64,000 nt of DNA, taken from contig JAEZCA010000068.1 of NCBI GenBank assembly GCA_023412665.1, positions 1-64,000 on the forward strand, read 5' to 3'. The DNA is from Bacillota bacterium. GTDB taxonomy: Bacteria; Bacillota; Clostridia; Acetivibrionales; DTU013. Of the stretch, positions 26,112 through 35,143 are shown piece by piece (position 1 is the stretch's first letter; each line of letters opens with the position of its first letter). Under the pieces are notes generated by a model, which ran no database searches, had not been told where the DNA came from, and was given only the letters and a program-made list of their open reading frames with translations. A program made the position numbers and the translations under genes.

Positions 26112-27677
26112 ATGTCTCTTGAATTGTTAAAAGAGGCCGTAAGGCTTAATAGACCCATAGGTGAGGATTCTACGCAAACCATTGTTGAAAATGATATCAT
26201 AGTGCCGGATATAAAGCCGGACATTGCGCGCATATTGCTGCTGGACGGTGATGCCTGGATAAGCGGTGCCGAGACTGCCGCGGGCAAGGTATTGATCAAT
26301 GGCATGGTCAGATACAAGATACTGTATGTTTCCGATGATCCTGACCAGCCTGTAAAAAGCATAACAACCTCTACGGGATTCCAGTATCCGATGGATGTAC
26401 CCGAAACAAGGCAGGGTATGCAGTGCAGGGTCAAATGTGATATTGAACATATGGAATATGAAATACTAAACAGCAGAAAGGTCAATGTAAAGGCTATCGT
26501 CAGTCTGTTTGCCAGAGTCTCGGAACAGCTCGAGCAATACATTACCAGGGATTTCGACGGATCAGACGGTATACAGATACTCAGAAATACAATAAATATC
26601 AATTCTTATATCGGCGATAGCAAAGCAGAATGCCCTGTGAGGGAGTTAGTCGATATACCTGCCGGAAAGCCCGCTATTCTTGAAATACTGAGAAATGATG
26701 TAAAAATATCCGGCAAGGAATATAAAGCGGGTGATGACAAGATTATCGTAAAGGGCGGGCTTAATATCTCCACATTGTATATAGGCGATGATGAGAGCCG
26801 GAGCATACAGTTCATGGAGCATGAGATTCCCTTTGCCCAGCTGTTGGATATGCCCGGAGCTGATGACAGTTGTTCCTGTGATGTGGATATAGCACTGGGT
26901 GAAGTATCCTTTGAGGCGGATGAGGATGGCGATGGTGAGCTCAGGAAGCTTAAATGTGAGGTCGATCTCGGTATTTATGCCCAGAGCTTTGGAAGAAGAG
27001 ATATAGAAATTGTTGATGACGTATACAATCCTAATACAAGAGTAAGTATAGAGAAGGAGCAGCTTGTGCTGGAGGAACTTGTTTCAGAGAATGAAAGCCA
27101 GCTGACACTGAAAGAGAATATAGATTTGGATGAGGGAGATCCTGATATTTCTGAATTATTTAATGTTATCGGCAAGCTCTCGCTTACCTCCAGTGAGATC
27201 ATGGATGACCGAATAACAGTAGAAGGTGTTGCAGTGTGTAATGTCCTCTACCTTGCTGACAATGGTGAAAAGCCGGTGTACTGTGTTGAACGGGAGATCC
27301 CCTTCAGACAGGTGCTCGATGCCAAAGGCATAAGAGCCGGCATGTCCCTCGAGGTGGATATGGATATTGATCACTATAGCTACAGCATACTCAATTCAAG
27401 AGATGTTGAGGCACGGCTGCTTATCAGCCTAAAGACCAGGGTCAGCAGACAGCTTGCCGTGCCTGTGATCGCCAAAGCAGCGGAGCAGCCCCTTGATGAA
27501 AAAAGGTCGGCGCGCCAATCCAGTGTTACTATTTATTTCACTCAGCCTGATGATACTCTCTGGAAGATTGCAAAGCGATACTATACAACAGTCAGCGAGC
27601 TTGTCAACAGCAATGCTATCGATGAGAACGAAGCCCTTGTGCCGGGGAGCCAGATCATTATACTGAAGAGGGCTTAA
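26112..27677 (+). CDS. SPOCS (DUF3794) and LysM protein, SipL-like
   Basis: The protein has 521 residues. Three DUF3794/SPOCS-type modules can be seen by their recurring pattern (about 35-130, 190-275, 330-430), each with an NVLY/KILYV strand and a D-x-EH/DHYSY-x-ILNSRxV ending. The C-terminus is a LysM domain (about 472-518, IYFTQPDDTLWKIAKRYY) that binds glycan. The arrangement is that of SipL, the clostridial coat morphogenetic protein that binds SpoIVA and links coat to spore surface. The neighbouring YabG protease is known to cut SipL in C. difficile. The start follows GGGGGGAGGATATCAA. Confidence 0.85.
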   Translation: MSLELLKEAVRLNRPIGEDSTQTIVENDIIVPDIKPDIARILLLDGDAWISGAETAAGKVLINGMVRYKILYVSDDPDQPVKSITTSTGFQYPMDVPETRQGMQCRVKCDIEHMEYEILNSRKVNVKAIVSLFARVSEQLEQYITRDFDGSDGIQILRNTININSYIGDSKAECPVRELVDIPAGKPAILEILRNDVKISGKEYKAGDDKIIVKGGLNISTLYIGDDESRSIQFMEHEIPFAQLLDMPGADDSCSCDVDIALGEVSFEADEDGDGELRKLKCEVDLGIYAQSFGRRDIEIVDDVYNPNTRVSIEKEQLVLEELVSENESQLTLKENIDLDEGDPDISELFNVIGKLSLTSSEIMDDRITVEGVAVCNVLYLADNGEKPVYCVEREIPFRQVLDAKGIRAGMSLEVDMDIDHYSYSILNSRDVEARLLISLKTRVSRQLAVPVIAKAAEQPLDEKRSARQSSVTIYFTQPDDTLWKIAKRYYTTVSELVNSNAIDENEALVPGSQIIILKRA

Positions 27678-27744
27678 ATAAAGCTGATATATAGAAAATT
27701 ATTCATGAGGGTTATGTATATATTTTTCATGTTAAAATTTTTAC

Positions 27745-27777
27745 AAGTGTCCGAGAATACGATTTCGGGCACTTTTT
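27745..27777 (+). terminator. Intrinsic terminator between the SPOCS/LysM gene and ispE
   Basis: A 10-bp stem, AAGTGTCCGA / TCGGGCACTT (one G-T pair), followed by TTT. Confidence 0.75.
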
Positions 27778-27838
27778 ATTGTAAATGGAATGTTCTTTGT
27801 ATATAATATACCATAAACGTATTACACTGAGGCTGACG

Positions 27839-28699
27839 ATGAATTACCTGGAAATACCGGCCTATGCAAAAATCAATATTTCACTGGATGTCCTTCGCAA
27901 AAGGGAGGACGGTTATCATGAACTCAGAATGATAATGCAGACTTTGGAGCTTCATGATACCGTGTGCATGGAAGCGGCCGGAGAGGGTATCAGTCTGGAA
28001 TGCGGCAGCAAATGGGTGCCGGAGGACTGTACAAATACGGCCTGGAAAGCGGCGGACCTGATGAAGCGCTGCTTTGGAATCAAAGATGGACTAAGGATAA
28101 GGATAATAAAACGGATACCGGTGGCTGCTGGCCTTGCGGGAGGCAGTTCTGATGCTGCAGCTATACTCAGGGGCATTAATGATATGTTTGAACTGGGCCT
28201 TGGACACGATGAACTGAGAAAGCTGGGGAGACAGATAGGGGCAGATGTGCCATACTGCATCGAAGGAGGGACACGGCTGGCTGAAGGGATCGGTGAGATC
28301 CTGACAGAGCTGCCGTCCTTTGACGGAGTTGATGTGGTACTAGTAAAGCCCGATATAAGCGTATCGACACCGTGGGTATATAAGAATCTCAGGCTGACGG
28401 GAATAACGGAGCATGACAGGCCTGATACAGATCTGCTTGTGGAGGCACTTAAGCAAAAAGATATCAAGTCAGTTGCCTGCAACATGAAAAATGTGCTGGA
28501 GCTTGTGACGATCGGCAGGTATGATATTGTCGGGAAGGTTAAGAGGCAAATGGCAGAATCGGGCGCTGCGGGCAGCATGATGAGCGGGAGCGGTCCTACA
28601 GTGTTCGGACTGTTTATGGACACCGGCGCTGCAAAGGATGCGTATAGTACTCTTTCATCCATAACCGGCTGGCAGTGTATTATCACAAGAACGATTTGA
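27839..28699 (+). CDS. ispE: 4-diphosphocytidyl-2-C-methyl-D-erythritol kinase
   Basis: The protein has 286 residues, near the usual length. It phosphorylates CDP-methylerythritol in the MEP pathway to isoprenoids. It starts YLEIPAYAKINISLDVLRKR, and the GHMP ATP-binding loop is IPVAAGLAGGSSDAAA (about 94-109). The C-terminal GSMMSGSGPTVFGLF is a further GHMP motif. The start at 27839 matches the family; the open frame extends 18 codons further upstream through A/T-rich non-family sequence. Position after yabG-veg is conserved in Firmicutes. Confidence 0.96.
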   Translation: MNYLEIPAYAKINISLDVLRKREDGYHELRMIMQTLELHDTVCMEAAGEGISLECGSKWVPEDCTNTAWKAADLMKRCFGIKDGLRIRIIKRIPVAAGLAGGSSDAAAILRGINDMFELGLGHDELRKLGRQIGADVPYCIEGGTRLAEGIGEILTELPSFDGVDVVLVKPDISVSTPWVYKNLRLTGITEHDRPDTDLLVEALKQKDIKSVACNMKNVLELVTIGRYDIVGKVKRQMAESGAAGSMMSGSGPTVFGLFMDTGAAKDAYSTLSSITGWQCIITRTI

Positions 28700-28743
28700 A
28701 CTGAATGAAAAAACGAGTTTATTATAAAGGAGATGTACAGTTA

Positions 28744-29430
28744 ATGGCGGGGAAGCTTACGAAAGTAAATCTAAACGACTATAAGCCGCTAAGGGATGTA
28801 ATTTTTGACACACTTAGAGAAGCCATAATCGTCGGCGAGCTTAAGCCGGGTGAAAGACTTATGGAGGTCAAGCTTGCGCAGAAGATGGGAGTGAGCAGGA
28901 CACCTGTTCGTGAAGCAATCAGGAAGCTTGAGCTTGAGGGTCTTGTTGAGATGCTGCCAAGAAAGGGAGCTCATATTGCCGATCTTTCCATCAAGGACAT
29001 AATGGATGTGCTTGAGGTCCGTGCGACGCTGGATGGACTGGCGTCTTCGTTGTCGGCATCGCGCATAAGCGACGATGAGATAAAGGAGCTCAAGCATGTG
29101 CATAGTCAGTTCGTCAATTATGTTGAGAAGGAAAATCTTCAGGGATCTATCAAGAAGGACGTGGAGTTCCATGATATAATATACCGTTCATCAAGGAATG
29201 ACAAGCTCATACAGATATCAAACAACCTCAGGGAGCAGATACAGAGGTTCAGGGTCATTTATATCAAGGATTACAGCAGTACCAGGGAGCTCATAAAGGA
29301 GCATATTGAGATCATAGATGCAATAACCGCCAGAGATTCCGCTGCTGCGATGAGGTCTGCGCAATCACATATAAAGAAGCAGGAGGAAGCCATCACCAGG
29401 TCGGTAAAGAAGAACCGGATACCTGAATAA
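28744..29430 (+). CDS. GntR-family regulator, FadR/FCD type
   Basis: The protein has 228 residues. An N-terminal winged helix (about 10-75: VIFDTLREAIIVGELKPGER, then MGVSRTPVREAIRKLELEGL) is followed by an all-helical FCD effector domain (about 85-215) with conserved metal-ligand residues in VEFHDIIYRSS and the C-terminal SHIKKQE. It probably senses a carboxylic acid, as most FCD regulators do. AAAGGAG lies 11 bases before the start. It directly follows ispE (about 44 bp), an arrangement I believe recurs in Clostridia. Confidence 0.9.
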   Translation: MAGKLTKVNLNDYKPLRDVIFDTLREAIIVGELKPGERLMEVKLAQKMGVSRTPVREAIRKLELEGLVEMLPRKGAHIADLSIKDIMDVLEVRATLDGLASSLSASRISDDEIKELKHVHSQFVNYVEKENLQGSIKKDVEFHDIIYRSSRNDKLIQISNNLREQIQRFRVIYIKDYSSTRELIKEHIEIIDAITARDSAAAMRSAQSHIKKQEEAITRSVKKNRIPE

Positions 29431-29494
29431 AGCATCATACATGTGCCCGGCACAGAGCGGGACCGGAATGATCCAGCCCTGCTGACGGAAGCTT

Positions 29495-29701
29495 TTACTG
29501 CATGACCTCGTAGCCCAATTCCGCTATTTTTTTACTGATATCGCCGGGTTTGCGGAGATCGGGATCGAAGGATACTGTTACCGACTGTGCTTTCAGATCC
29601 ACACCGACATCTTTGATTCCCTCCATTCCCCCCAGTTCGCGCTTTATACGGCCGGAGCATATGCTGCAGGTAATCGAAGGGACTGTAAAGGTTGCTTCCA
29701 T
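29495..29701 (-). CDS. Heavy-metal-associated (HMA) domain protein, copper-chaperone-like
   Basis: The protein has 68 residues. It is a single ferredoxin-like HMA domain with the metal site TCSICS (CxxC, Cys 12 and 15), followed by GRIKRELGGMEGIKDVGVDL and SVTVSFDP. The usual motif is GMTCxxC; here the preceding residues are PSI, a variation. CopZ-like Cu(I) delivery is likely, but no copper ATPase or CsoR gene lies nearby. The start follows TGGAGGATTTT. Confidence 0.85.
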   Translation of the reverse strand: MEATFTVPSITCSICSGRIKRELGGMEGIKDVGVDLKAQSVTVSFDPDLRKPGDISKKIAELGYEVMQ

Positions 29702-29926
29702 AAAATCCTCCAGAGAAAATTATTTTAACAGTATTGTTTGCATTTTTTTATAAAAAAGAACGTGAAAAAGCAGGAAAATTCTCCTCCAAATATATTTTTA
29801 TTTTATACTGCAGTGTTTTAAAACATTTGAAGGTATTCAACGTATAATTGTTTGCATTGTATTTTTACAGCCGGAAATAATTACAAAGGAGCCGGCCCGG
29901 CAAACAGCAAAACAGGAGGGATTATT

Positions 29927-31561
29927 GTGTCATCCGGAGAATTTTGGTACGACAGTTTTTTAAGCAAATACAAATCAGGTATTTCCCATGAGTTTCTGTT
30001 TTATTTTAATGTTCGCGATCTGGTGGACAACTACAGGTACATGGACAGATACTTCTATGAGGAATTCATCAAGAAGAGAGGCTTTGGTATCGTTGCCTTT
30101 TACGATATATCAAGAGGTCTTACCTTTCTGGATGCAGGCATGGAAAAAGAGTTCAATATTATTACCTCCAATGAAGCTGCCAATTTAATGAATGCAATGC
30201 CGTCCAGGCTGTTCCCTCATATCGATAAGGCGCTGAAGAATACCAAGATGGTGCTTTTTATCGATCATGTGGAAAAGATTATCCCGTCAGGTGATATTGC
30301 CAGTATGTCCCTTGAGGAAAGGGTATCCTTGATTTGGATCTGCGAGTGGTCAGTCAGTGCCAAGATATCCTCTGTAGGCAGCTGCATACTGATGCTATCC
30401 GATAATCTTGCCGATGTGAGCCGGGAGCTGCTCAAATCCTCATACAGGATCGAGCCGATATTTGTCGGACTGCCAAATGAGGCGCAGCGCAAGGATTATA
30501 TAGAATATTTGCTCAAGGACAACGGCGTAAAGACGGAAATAACCGCAGACGAATTCGCAAAGCTATCCTCCGGGCTGAGTAAAAAATCGATAAAAGACAT
30601 AAAACTGAAATCAGAGGCCGAAGATATACCCATAAGCTTCGAGTTCATAAAGGAGAAGAAGCATTCCGTGCTGCAGAAGGAGTATGGCGATGTGCTGGAG
30701 TTCATATACCCGGAACTGGACTTTGAAAACATCGGCGGTATGGAAAAGGCAAAGGAATATTTGCTGAAGAACATCGTAAAGCCCATAATGAAGGGAGACC
30801 TCAGGAGGGTTCCCATGGGAATACTGCTTTGCGGACCTTCCGGAACAGGTAAGACACTTCTGGTCAATGCCCTTGCAAGGGCCAGCGGATTTAATTGCGT
30901 GAAGATCGATATGTCAAGGATCCTTGGCCAGTATGTAGGTGAAAGCGAGAAGAATTTTAAGAAGTGTCTGCTTGGCGCTCAATCACAGCACCCGGTAATA
31001 GTGTTCGTGGACGAATTGGATACGGCTTTCCGAAGAGGAGACAGCGGGGACAGCGGTGTGAGCAGGAACATATTCAGTGAATTTTTGCAGTTCACCGGTA
31101 ATACAAATAATAGGGGCAAGGTTATTTTTATTGCAGCAACCAACAGACCGGATCTGATAGATCCTGCTTTGAAAAGAGCCGGAAGGTTCGACAAAAAGAT
31201 ACCGATACTGCTGCCTGATGCCAGGGAACGAGCGGATATTTTCAGGATCATTACAAAGAAATACGGATTTGATACGGATATAGAGGACTTCATGCCTTTT
31301 GCGCAGGAGACGGAGAACTATACCGGTGCAGAGATAGAGACCGTTGTCAGGAAGGCTTATGAGCTGGCTAACGAGGACGAGACCGATAATAATATCCTTA
31401 CGGCTCAAATAATGTCGGAGGCAATAATGAGATGCCGGCCAAGCACCCAGCAGGTTCAGTTCATGACAATGCTGGCCATCGATGAATGCGATGACAAGGA
31501 TTTATTGCCTGAGAAATATAAAGGGCTCCTGGACACAAAAAACCTGTCCGAGGATAGATGA
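29927..31561 (+). CDS. AAA ATPase of the PspA module
   Basis: The protein has 544 residues and starts at GTG after CAGGAGGGATTATT. The N-terminal half (about 1-255) looks like a degenerate AAA-like domain without a Walker A: it keeps an MVLFIDHVEKI Walker B-like strand. The C-terminal half is a classical AAA module: Walker A GPSGTGKT (about 303-310), Walker B VIVFVDELD, second region of homology with AATNRPDLIDPALKRAGRFD and a helical lid ending YTGAEIETVVRKAYELA. No membrane helix or protease domain is seen. It is followed by a structured RNA, a PspA-family gene and a coiled-coil membrane protein gene. Remodelling of PspA assemblies is plausible by analogy with PspF/Vps4-type partnerships. 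Confidence 0.85.
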   Translation: MSSGEFWYDSFLSKYKSGISHEFLFYFNVRDLVDNYRYMDRYFYEEFIKKRGFGIVAFYDISRGLTFLDAGMEKEFNIITSNEAANLMNAMPSRLFPHIDKALKNTKMVLFIDHVEKIIPSGDIASMSLEERVSLIWICEWSVSAKISSVGSCILMLSDNLADVSRELLKSSYRIEPIFVGLPNEAQRKDYIEYLLKDNGVKTEITADEFAKLSSGLSKKSIKDIKLKSEAEDIPISFEFIKEKKHSVLQKEYGDVLEFIYPELDFENIGGMEKAKEYLLKNIVKPIMKGDLRRVPMGILLCGPSGTGKTLLVNALARASGFNCVKIDMSRILGQYVGESEKNFKKCLLGAQSQHPVIVFVDELDTAFRRGDSGDSGVSRNIFSEFLQFTGNTNNRGKVIFIAATNRPDLIDPALKRAGRFDKKIPILLPDARERADIFRIITKKYGFDTDIEDFMPFAQETENYTGAEIETVVRKAYELANEDETDNNILTAQIMSEAIMRCRPSTQQVQFMTMLAIDECDDKDLLPEKYKGLLDTKNLSEDR

Positions 31562-31762
31562 TACAGTGGATCGGCAGGGTTTGCTTGTGGAAATCATGTT
31601 TTATTCTTGGAAGCACTGCTGCAGACCTCACAGTCGGTTCGAGGCGACTGGAAAGACCCGTGAGACAGGACTTCAAGGTAGAACTCATTTGTCGGCAGAA
31701 TCGATCCACAGGGGTGGGTGCTTTAAAACATGATCGGAATAAGCAACCCTGCCGACTCTGTA
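31562..31762 (+). ncRNA. Candidate structured RNA of about 200 nt (possibly raiA-like)
   Basis: The region pairs end to end: TACAG (31562-31566) with CTGTA (31758-31762); TCGGCAGGGTTTGCTT (31571-31586) with AAGCAACCCTGCCGA (31741-31755); ATCATGTTTTA (31593-31603) with TAAAACATGAT (31724-31734); AAGCAC (31611-31616) with GTGCTT (31718-31723). Inside are CTCAC (31627-31631) / GTGAG (31660-31664) and CAGTCG / CGACTG hairpins. About 37 pairs nested over 201 nt are far beyond chance. GC content is higher than in flanking spacers. The strand is assumed from the neighbouring genes; the same pairs exist on the other strand. It starts right at the AAA stop. Size and clostridial setting recall raiA-type or 6S-type RNAs, but I cannot confirm a family. 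Confidence 0.6.
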
Positions 31763-31884
31763 CAGTTAAGGCAGGAGAGTAGTTTTGCCGAGACATTAAT
31801 CCTTTACATCGGGCATTATTTATTATAAATTAAATATATACAGAAATGGCGGAACGTAACAATAAATAAAGGGAGGCAGTTAAT

Positions 31885-32613
31885 ATGGGTTTTTTCAGTA
31901 GACTTGGCGCTTTGATAAGAGGTTTCTTCGGCAGTTTGCTGGGGGGCGTGGAAGAAAATAATCCGGAATTACTATTTGAGGATATCAAGATGCAGATAGA
32001 CAGGGCCAGAAAAGAAGCGGAGCAGCAGATCCTTGAGATTCAGACAAATGCCGAGATGATCAAGATCGAAATGCGGAATGCGGAAAAGAATCTTTTCACT
32101 GTAAAGGCAAGAGTTGAAGCTGCTCAGAAGACAGGAGACAAGGAGCTTCTGATTGAGCTGCTCATGCATGAGGAAGAATATCAGGCAACCTATGAGACCC
32201 ATAAGGCCACCTATGATACTGCAATGGCTGAAGTGGCAAAGATCAGGGAGGACTACAAAATATTCGAGTCTGAAATGAGCGCCAAGCTCAATGAATTAAA
32301 GACTTTGAAATCCCAGGCAAAAATGGCTCAGCTCAGGGAGAATATCAACTCCGTGAATGCCAGATATACTTCAAGGAACAATACAGTCGGCAGTGTAAAC
32401 GAGAGCATGGACAGGGCAAGAGAGCTTGTCAACAAAAAGACTGCCCGCGCCAATGCAGTGGAATCTCTTGGGGATACAAATATGGATCTGAAGCTCAAGA
32501 GGCTTGACATGAACTCTGCAAGGGATAGGGCGAAGGCAAGGGCTGAAGCGCTCCTTGGCAGCGAGCAGGGCTTTGAGGTAAAGGAAAAGACAGAAAACAA
32601 GGTATCACAGTAA
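31885..32613 (+). CDS. PspA/IM30-family membrane-stress protein
   Basis: The protein has 242 residues and starts after AAAGGGAGGCAGTTAAT. It begins with an amphipathic helix (MGFFSRLGALIRGFFGSLL) and continues as one long coiled coil (about 25-235), the ESCRT-III-like layout of PspA/Vipp1. Such proteins polymerise on the inner face of the membrane to repair it. The C-terminal end is Lys/Glu-rich. The neighbours, an AAA ATPase and a coiled-coil membrane protein, differ from the E. coli psp set. Confidence 0.85.
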   Translation: MGFFSRLGALIRGFFGSLLGGVEENNPELLFEDIKMQIDRARKEAEQQILEIQTNAEMIKIEMRNAEKNLFTVKARVEAAQKTGDKELLIELLMHEEEYQATYETHKATYDTAMAEVAKIREDYKIFESEMSAKLNELKTLKSQAKMAQLRENINSVNARYTSRNNTVGSVNESMDRARELVNKKTARANAVESLGDTNMDLKLKRLDMNSARDRAKARAEALLGSEQGFEVKEKTENKVSQ

Positions 32614-32678
32614 ATGAAACCAGTACAAATTGGTGTAGCAGGTAAAGGGTTATTATTTGGGAATGGTGGTTTGAGCTT

Positions 32679-33494
32679 ATGAGAGCAAGAATGGTTTTGA
32701 GCGCGTTATTCAAATTGAGAAACATAGGAATACTGGCTGCGGCTTTGATCCTGGCAGCTCTTTTAAGCGACCCCACGGCATTGCCCAACATGTTTGGAAT
32801 AAATGGCGCACTGCCTGACTCTCTAACTGTTACGGGAAGTATTGCAGTCTATATGGTATTTGTCATTCAGACTCTTCTCAGTAAAAAGTTCCATACCGAA
32901 TTCAACCAGAAGGAAAAGTTCAGGAACATAAGAGAGCTGAACAGGCTGGCCAACAGGCTTTCTTCAGAGGCCAGAAGAAATACCAACAACACCTACATGC
33001 AAAAGCTCAGGAAGGTAATAAACGACAAGAACGATATTTTTACTTCCTACTCAACAGGAGAGCCAAGCTATCTGAAGGAAAAAATAGTTGAGCAGACGCT
33101 GAACCTGGTGATAGCTTATCTGAAGCTGCTCAACAACTTCTGTATAAGGAGCCGGGAGCTCAGCAGCGTGGATGTGGGCGCCGTATCAGCCAGGATAAAC
33201 AACAACTCGAGAAAGCTCAGCTTTGCCAAGGACGCAAGGATGGCCGAGGATGTCCGCAAAATCATCGAAATGGATGAGAAGCTGATAGGCAGGCTGAAGG
33301 AAGAGAAGAAGGATCTGGAGAGGATAAGTGCCAAGCTTGATTACATGGAAAGCACTGTGAACATGTTCAAGCACCAGATCATGTCCAGCGTCGAAAACGA
33401 GGATATGCTCGAACAACTGGAAACAGCGGTAAATGAAGCTGAAGCCCTTGACGCGGTGCTTGAGGACAGGCGCAGGAACAAGCTAAGGATGTAA
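32679..33494 (+). CDS. Membrane-anchored coiled-coil protein, PspA neighbour
   Basis: The protein has 271 residues of no family I can name. Two hydrophobic segments (about 15-32 and 48-66) form a membrane hairpin. The rest is helical and charged, with heptad-like stretches (about 75-130 and 195-262). It lies 65 bp after the PspA gene and before a terminator, so it closes the AAA-RNA-PspA unit. It may anchor PspA at the membrane, like PspB/PspC or PspM in other systems, but shows no similarity to those by eye. The start has only a weak GGTGG upstream. Confidence 0.7.
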   Translation: MRARMVLSALFKLRNIGILAAALILAALLSDPTALPNMFGINGALPDSLTVTGSIAVYMVFVIQTLLSKKFHTEFNQKEKFRNIRELNRLANRLSSEARRNTNNTYMQKLRKVINDKNDIFTSYSTGEPSYLKEKIVEQTLNLVIAYLKLLNNFCIRSRELSSVDVGAVSARINNNSRKLSFAKDARMAEDVRKIIEMDEKLIGRLKEEKKDLERISAKLDYMESTVNMFKHQIMSSVENEDMLEQLETAVNEAEALDAVLEDRRRNKLRM

Positions 33495-33520
33495 GGCTCT
33501 CATCGATAATTATTAAAAGC

Positions 33521-33563
33521 AAGGGACGGGAAATTATCAGAAATGATTTCGCGCCCCTTTTTC
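33521..33563 (+). terminator. Terminator of the PspA unit
   Basis: AAGGGACGGGAAAT / ATTTCGCGCCCCTT, 12 of 14 pairs, followed by TTT. Confidence 0.75.
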
Positions 33564-33651
33564 ATGTAATTGTGGTATTCTTTAAGGGAACCGTCCACTG
33601 ATGCCGATAGTCAAAATGAAAGAATAAGCAAAGGAGCCGCGATAAAATAGC

Positions 33652-34029
33652 ATGTCAGTACATTGTGGTGTCGATATAATCGAGATAGACAGGGTGAAAA
33701 AATCTGTTGATGAGCTTGAAAGCTTCAGAAGCAGGGTTTTCACAGAGAAAGAGATAGCATACTGCGAGGGTAGGAACAAAGCAAAATACGAGAGCTATGC
33801 AGCCAGATTCGCCGCGAAGGAGGCAGTTCTGAAAGCTCTGGGGACTGGTCTTTCCGACGGAGTCGAGTGGAAGCACATAGAGATCAGCAATGATGAAAGG
33901 GGAAAGCCTGTGGTGGCTTTGACACACAGAGCCCTTGACATCTTTCGGGAAATGAATGGGAAGAGCATCGATATAAGCCTTTCCCACTGCAGTACATATG
34001 CAGTGGCATATGCAGTGATAGAAAATTAA
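33652..34029 (+). CDS. acpS: Holo-[acyl-carrier-protein] synthase
   Basis: The protein has 125 residues and is typical AcpS: GVDIIEIDRVKKSV at the start, FTEKEIAYC, the magnesium/CoA site ARFAAKEAVLKALGTG and SLSHCSTYAVAYAV at the end. It transfers phosphopantetheine from CoA to the serine of carrier proteins. The dedicated ACP at 8.5 kb is one possible client. It has AAGGAG upstream, somewhat distant, and is 13 bp before yhaO. Confidence 0.96.
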   Translation: MSVHCGVDIIEIDRVKKSVDELESFRSRVFTEKEIAYCEGRNKAKYESYAARFAAKEAVLKALGTGLSDGVEWKHIEISNDERGKPVVALTHRALDIFREMNGKSIDISLSHCSTYAVAYAVIEN

Positions 34030-34042
34030 GAGGTGGATATAC

Positions 34043-35143
34043 ATGAGGGTCAGGCTGCTCCAGTTCGGAGATCTTCATCTGGATGCCCCTTTCACATCGT
34101 TGGGCGATATTGAAGGGAGGCCTCATCAAAGGAGGCAGGATCTGAAGAGGACACTGTCGAGGATAATTGATCTTGCGCTGAGTGAAAATCCGGATATCGT
34201 GCTTGTCTGCGGAGACCTGTATGAGCATGCCTATACGGCTAAAGGCTCAATCAACTATGTATGCGCTCAATTTGAGAGGATACCGGACATACCTGTTTTG
34301 ATGATACCCGGAAACCATGATCCGCAGGTACCCGGCTCCTTTTACAGCGACCACGGGTGGCCGTCCAATGTGCATGTGCTTGGTACAGGTGATATGTTCG
34401 AGCATTCTCCCTCAGGCACCAGAGTTTTCGGCGGAGCTGCCCCGGAAACAACAGATCCGTCCTATATCAATATATTGATGCATCATGGGACATTGGACAT
34501 GCCCTTTAACTCCAATGCCTTTCAGCCCATATCCGGAAGGGAGATCCAAGAGCGGGGTTTCGACTACTGCGCTTTGGGACACTTCCACTCAAGGATATCC
34601 GGCGCAGGACCAGGCGGGACCATTTTTAATGCGGGCAGTCCCGAGCCCCTTGGCTTTGATGAAGAGGGAGCTCATGGCGTGTATATATCCGAGATTGAAA
34701 AGGAACCTGGGAGGAAAAGCACTGTAAGCTCAAATTTCATCAAGCTTTGCTCAAGGAGAGCTGTCACCCTGGAGGTCGGGATAAGCGGATGCCTGAGCAA
34801 TGAGCAGGCAGCAGGCCTGATTGAAGCTGAAATAGGAAGAGCGGGAAGCAGTGAAGATCTTTTCAGGGTCATTCTAAAAGGCCGCATACCCTCGGATATA
34901 AGGATAGACGCAGAGGCTGTCGCAGAGCAGACAGCTGATAAGGCATTCTATATAAAAATAATTGATGAAACCATCCCGGACTATGACCTGGAGCAAATTT
35001 CCCGTGAACAGGGACTAAAGGGGCTTTTTACCAGAAAAATGCTCGAGAGGGCAGCCAAAGAGGACCAGGAAGGGGCAAGGCTGGTCATGCAGGCGCTTTA
35101 TTACGGACTGGAGGCTATTGACGAGGGAAAGGTATGCGTATAG
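34043..35143 (+). CDS. yhaO: YhaO-like metallophosphoesterase (SbcD/Mre11-type nuclease)
   Basis: The protein has 366 residues. Calcineurin-like motifs come in order: FGDLHLDAPF (D10, H12), VCGDLYEH, IPGNHDPQ, LMHHG and ALGHFHS. This is the Mre11/SbcD arrangement with two metals. The C-terminal about 110 residues form the partner-binding part. It overlaps the yhaN start by ten bases, so the two are translationally coupled, and the products are expected to form an SbcCD-like DNA-end-processing complex. Confidence 0.92.
   Translation: MRVRLLQFGDLHLDAPFTSLGDIEGRPHQRRQDLKRTLSRIIDLALSENPDIVLVCGDLYEHAYTAKGSINYVCAQFERIPDIPVLMIPGNHDPQVPGSFYSDHGWPSNVHVLGTGDMFEHSPSGTRVFGGAAPETTDPSYINILMHHGTLDMPFNSNAFQPISGREIQERGFDYCALGHFHSRISGAGPGGTIFNAGSPEPLGFDEEGAHGVYISEIEKEPGRKSTVSSNFIKLCSRRAVTLEVGISGCLSNEQAAGLIEAEIGRAGSSEDLFRVILKGRIPSDIRIDAEAVAEQTADKAFYIKIIDETIPDYDLEQISREQGLKGLFTRKMLERAAKEDQEGARLVMQALYYGLEAIDEGKVCV

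Noticed and set aside
31774..31782. GGAGAGTAG, which resembles the start of a tetrahydrofolate riboswitch
   Set aside because: The rest of that riboswitch is not present, and pspA is not a folate gene.
31461..31796. Open reading frames on both strands across the AAA-pspA spacer
   Set aside because: They lack good ribosome-binding sites and resemble no protein; the absence of stops is explained by GC-rich paired sequence of the structured RNA.
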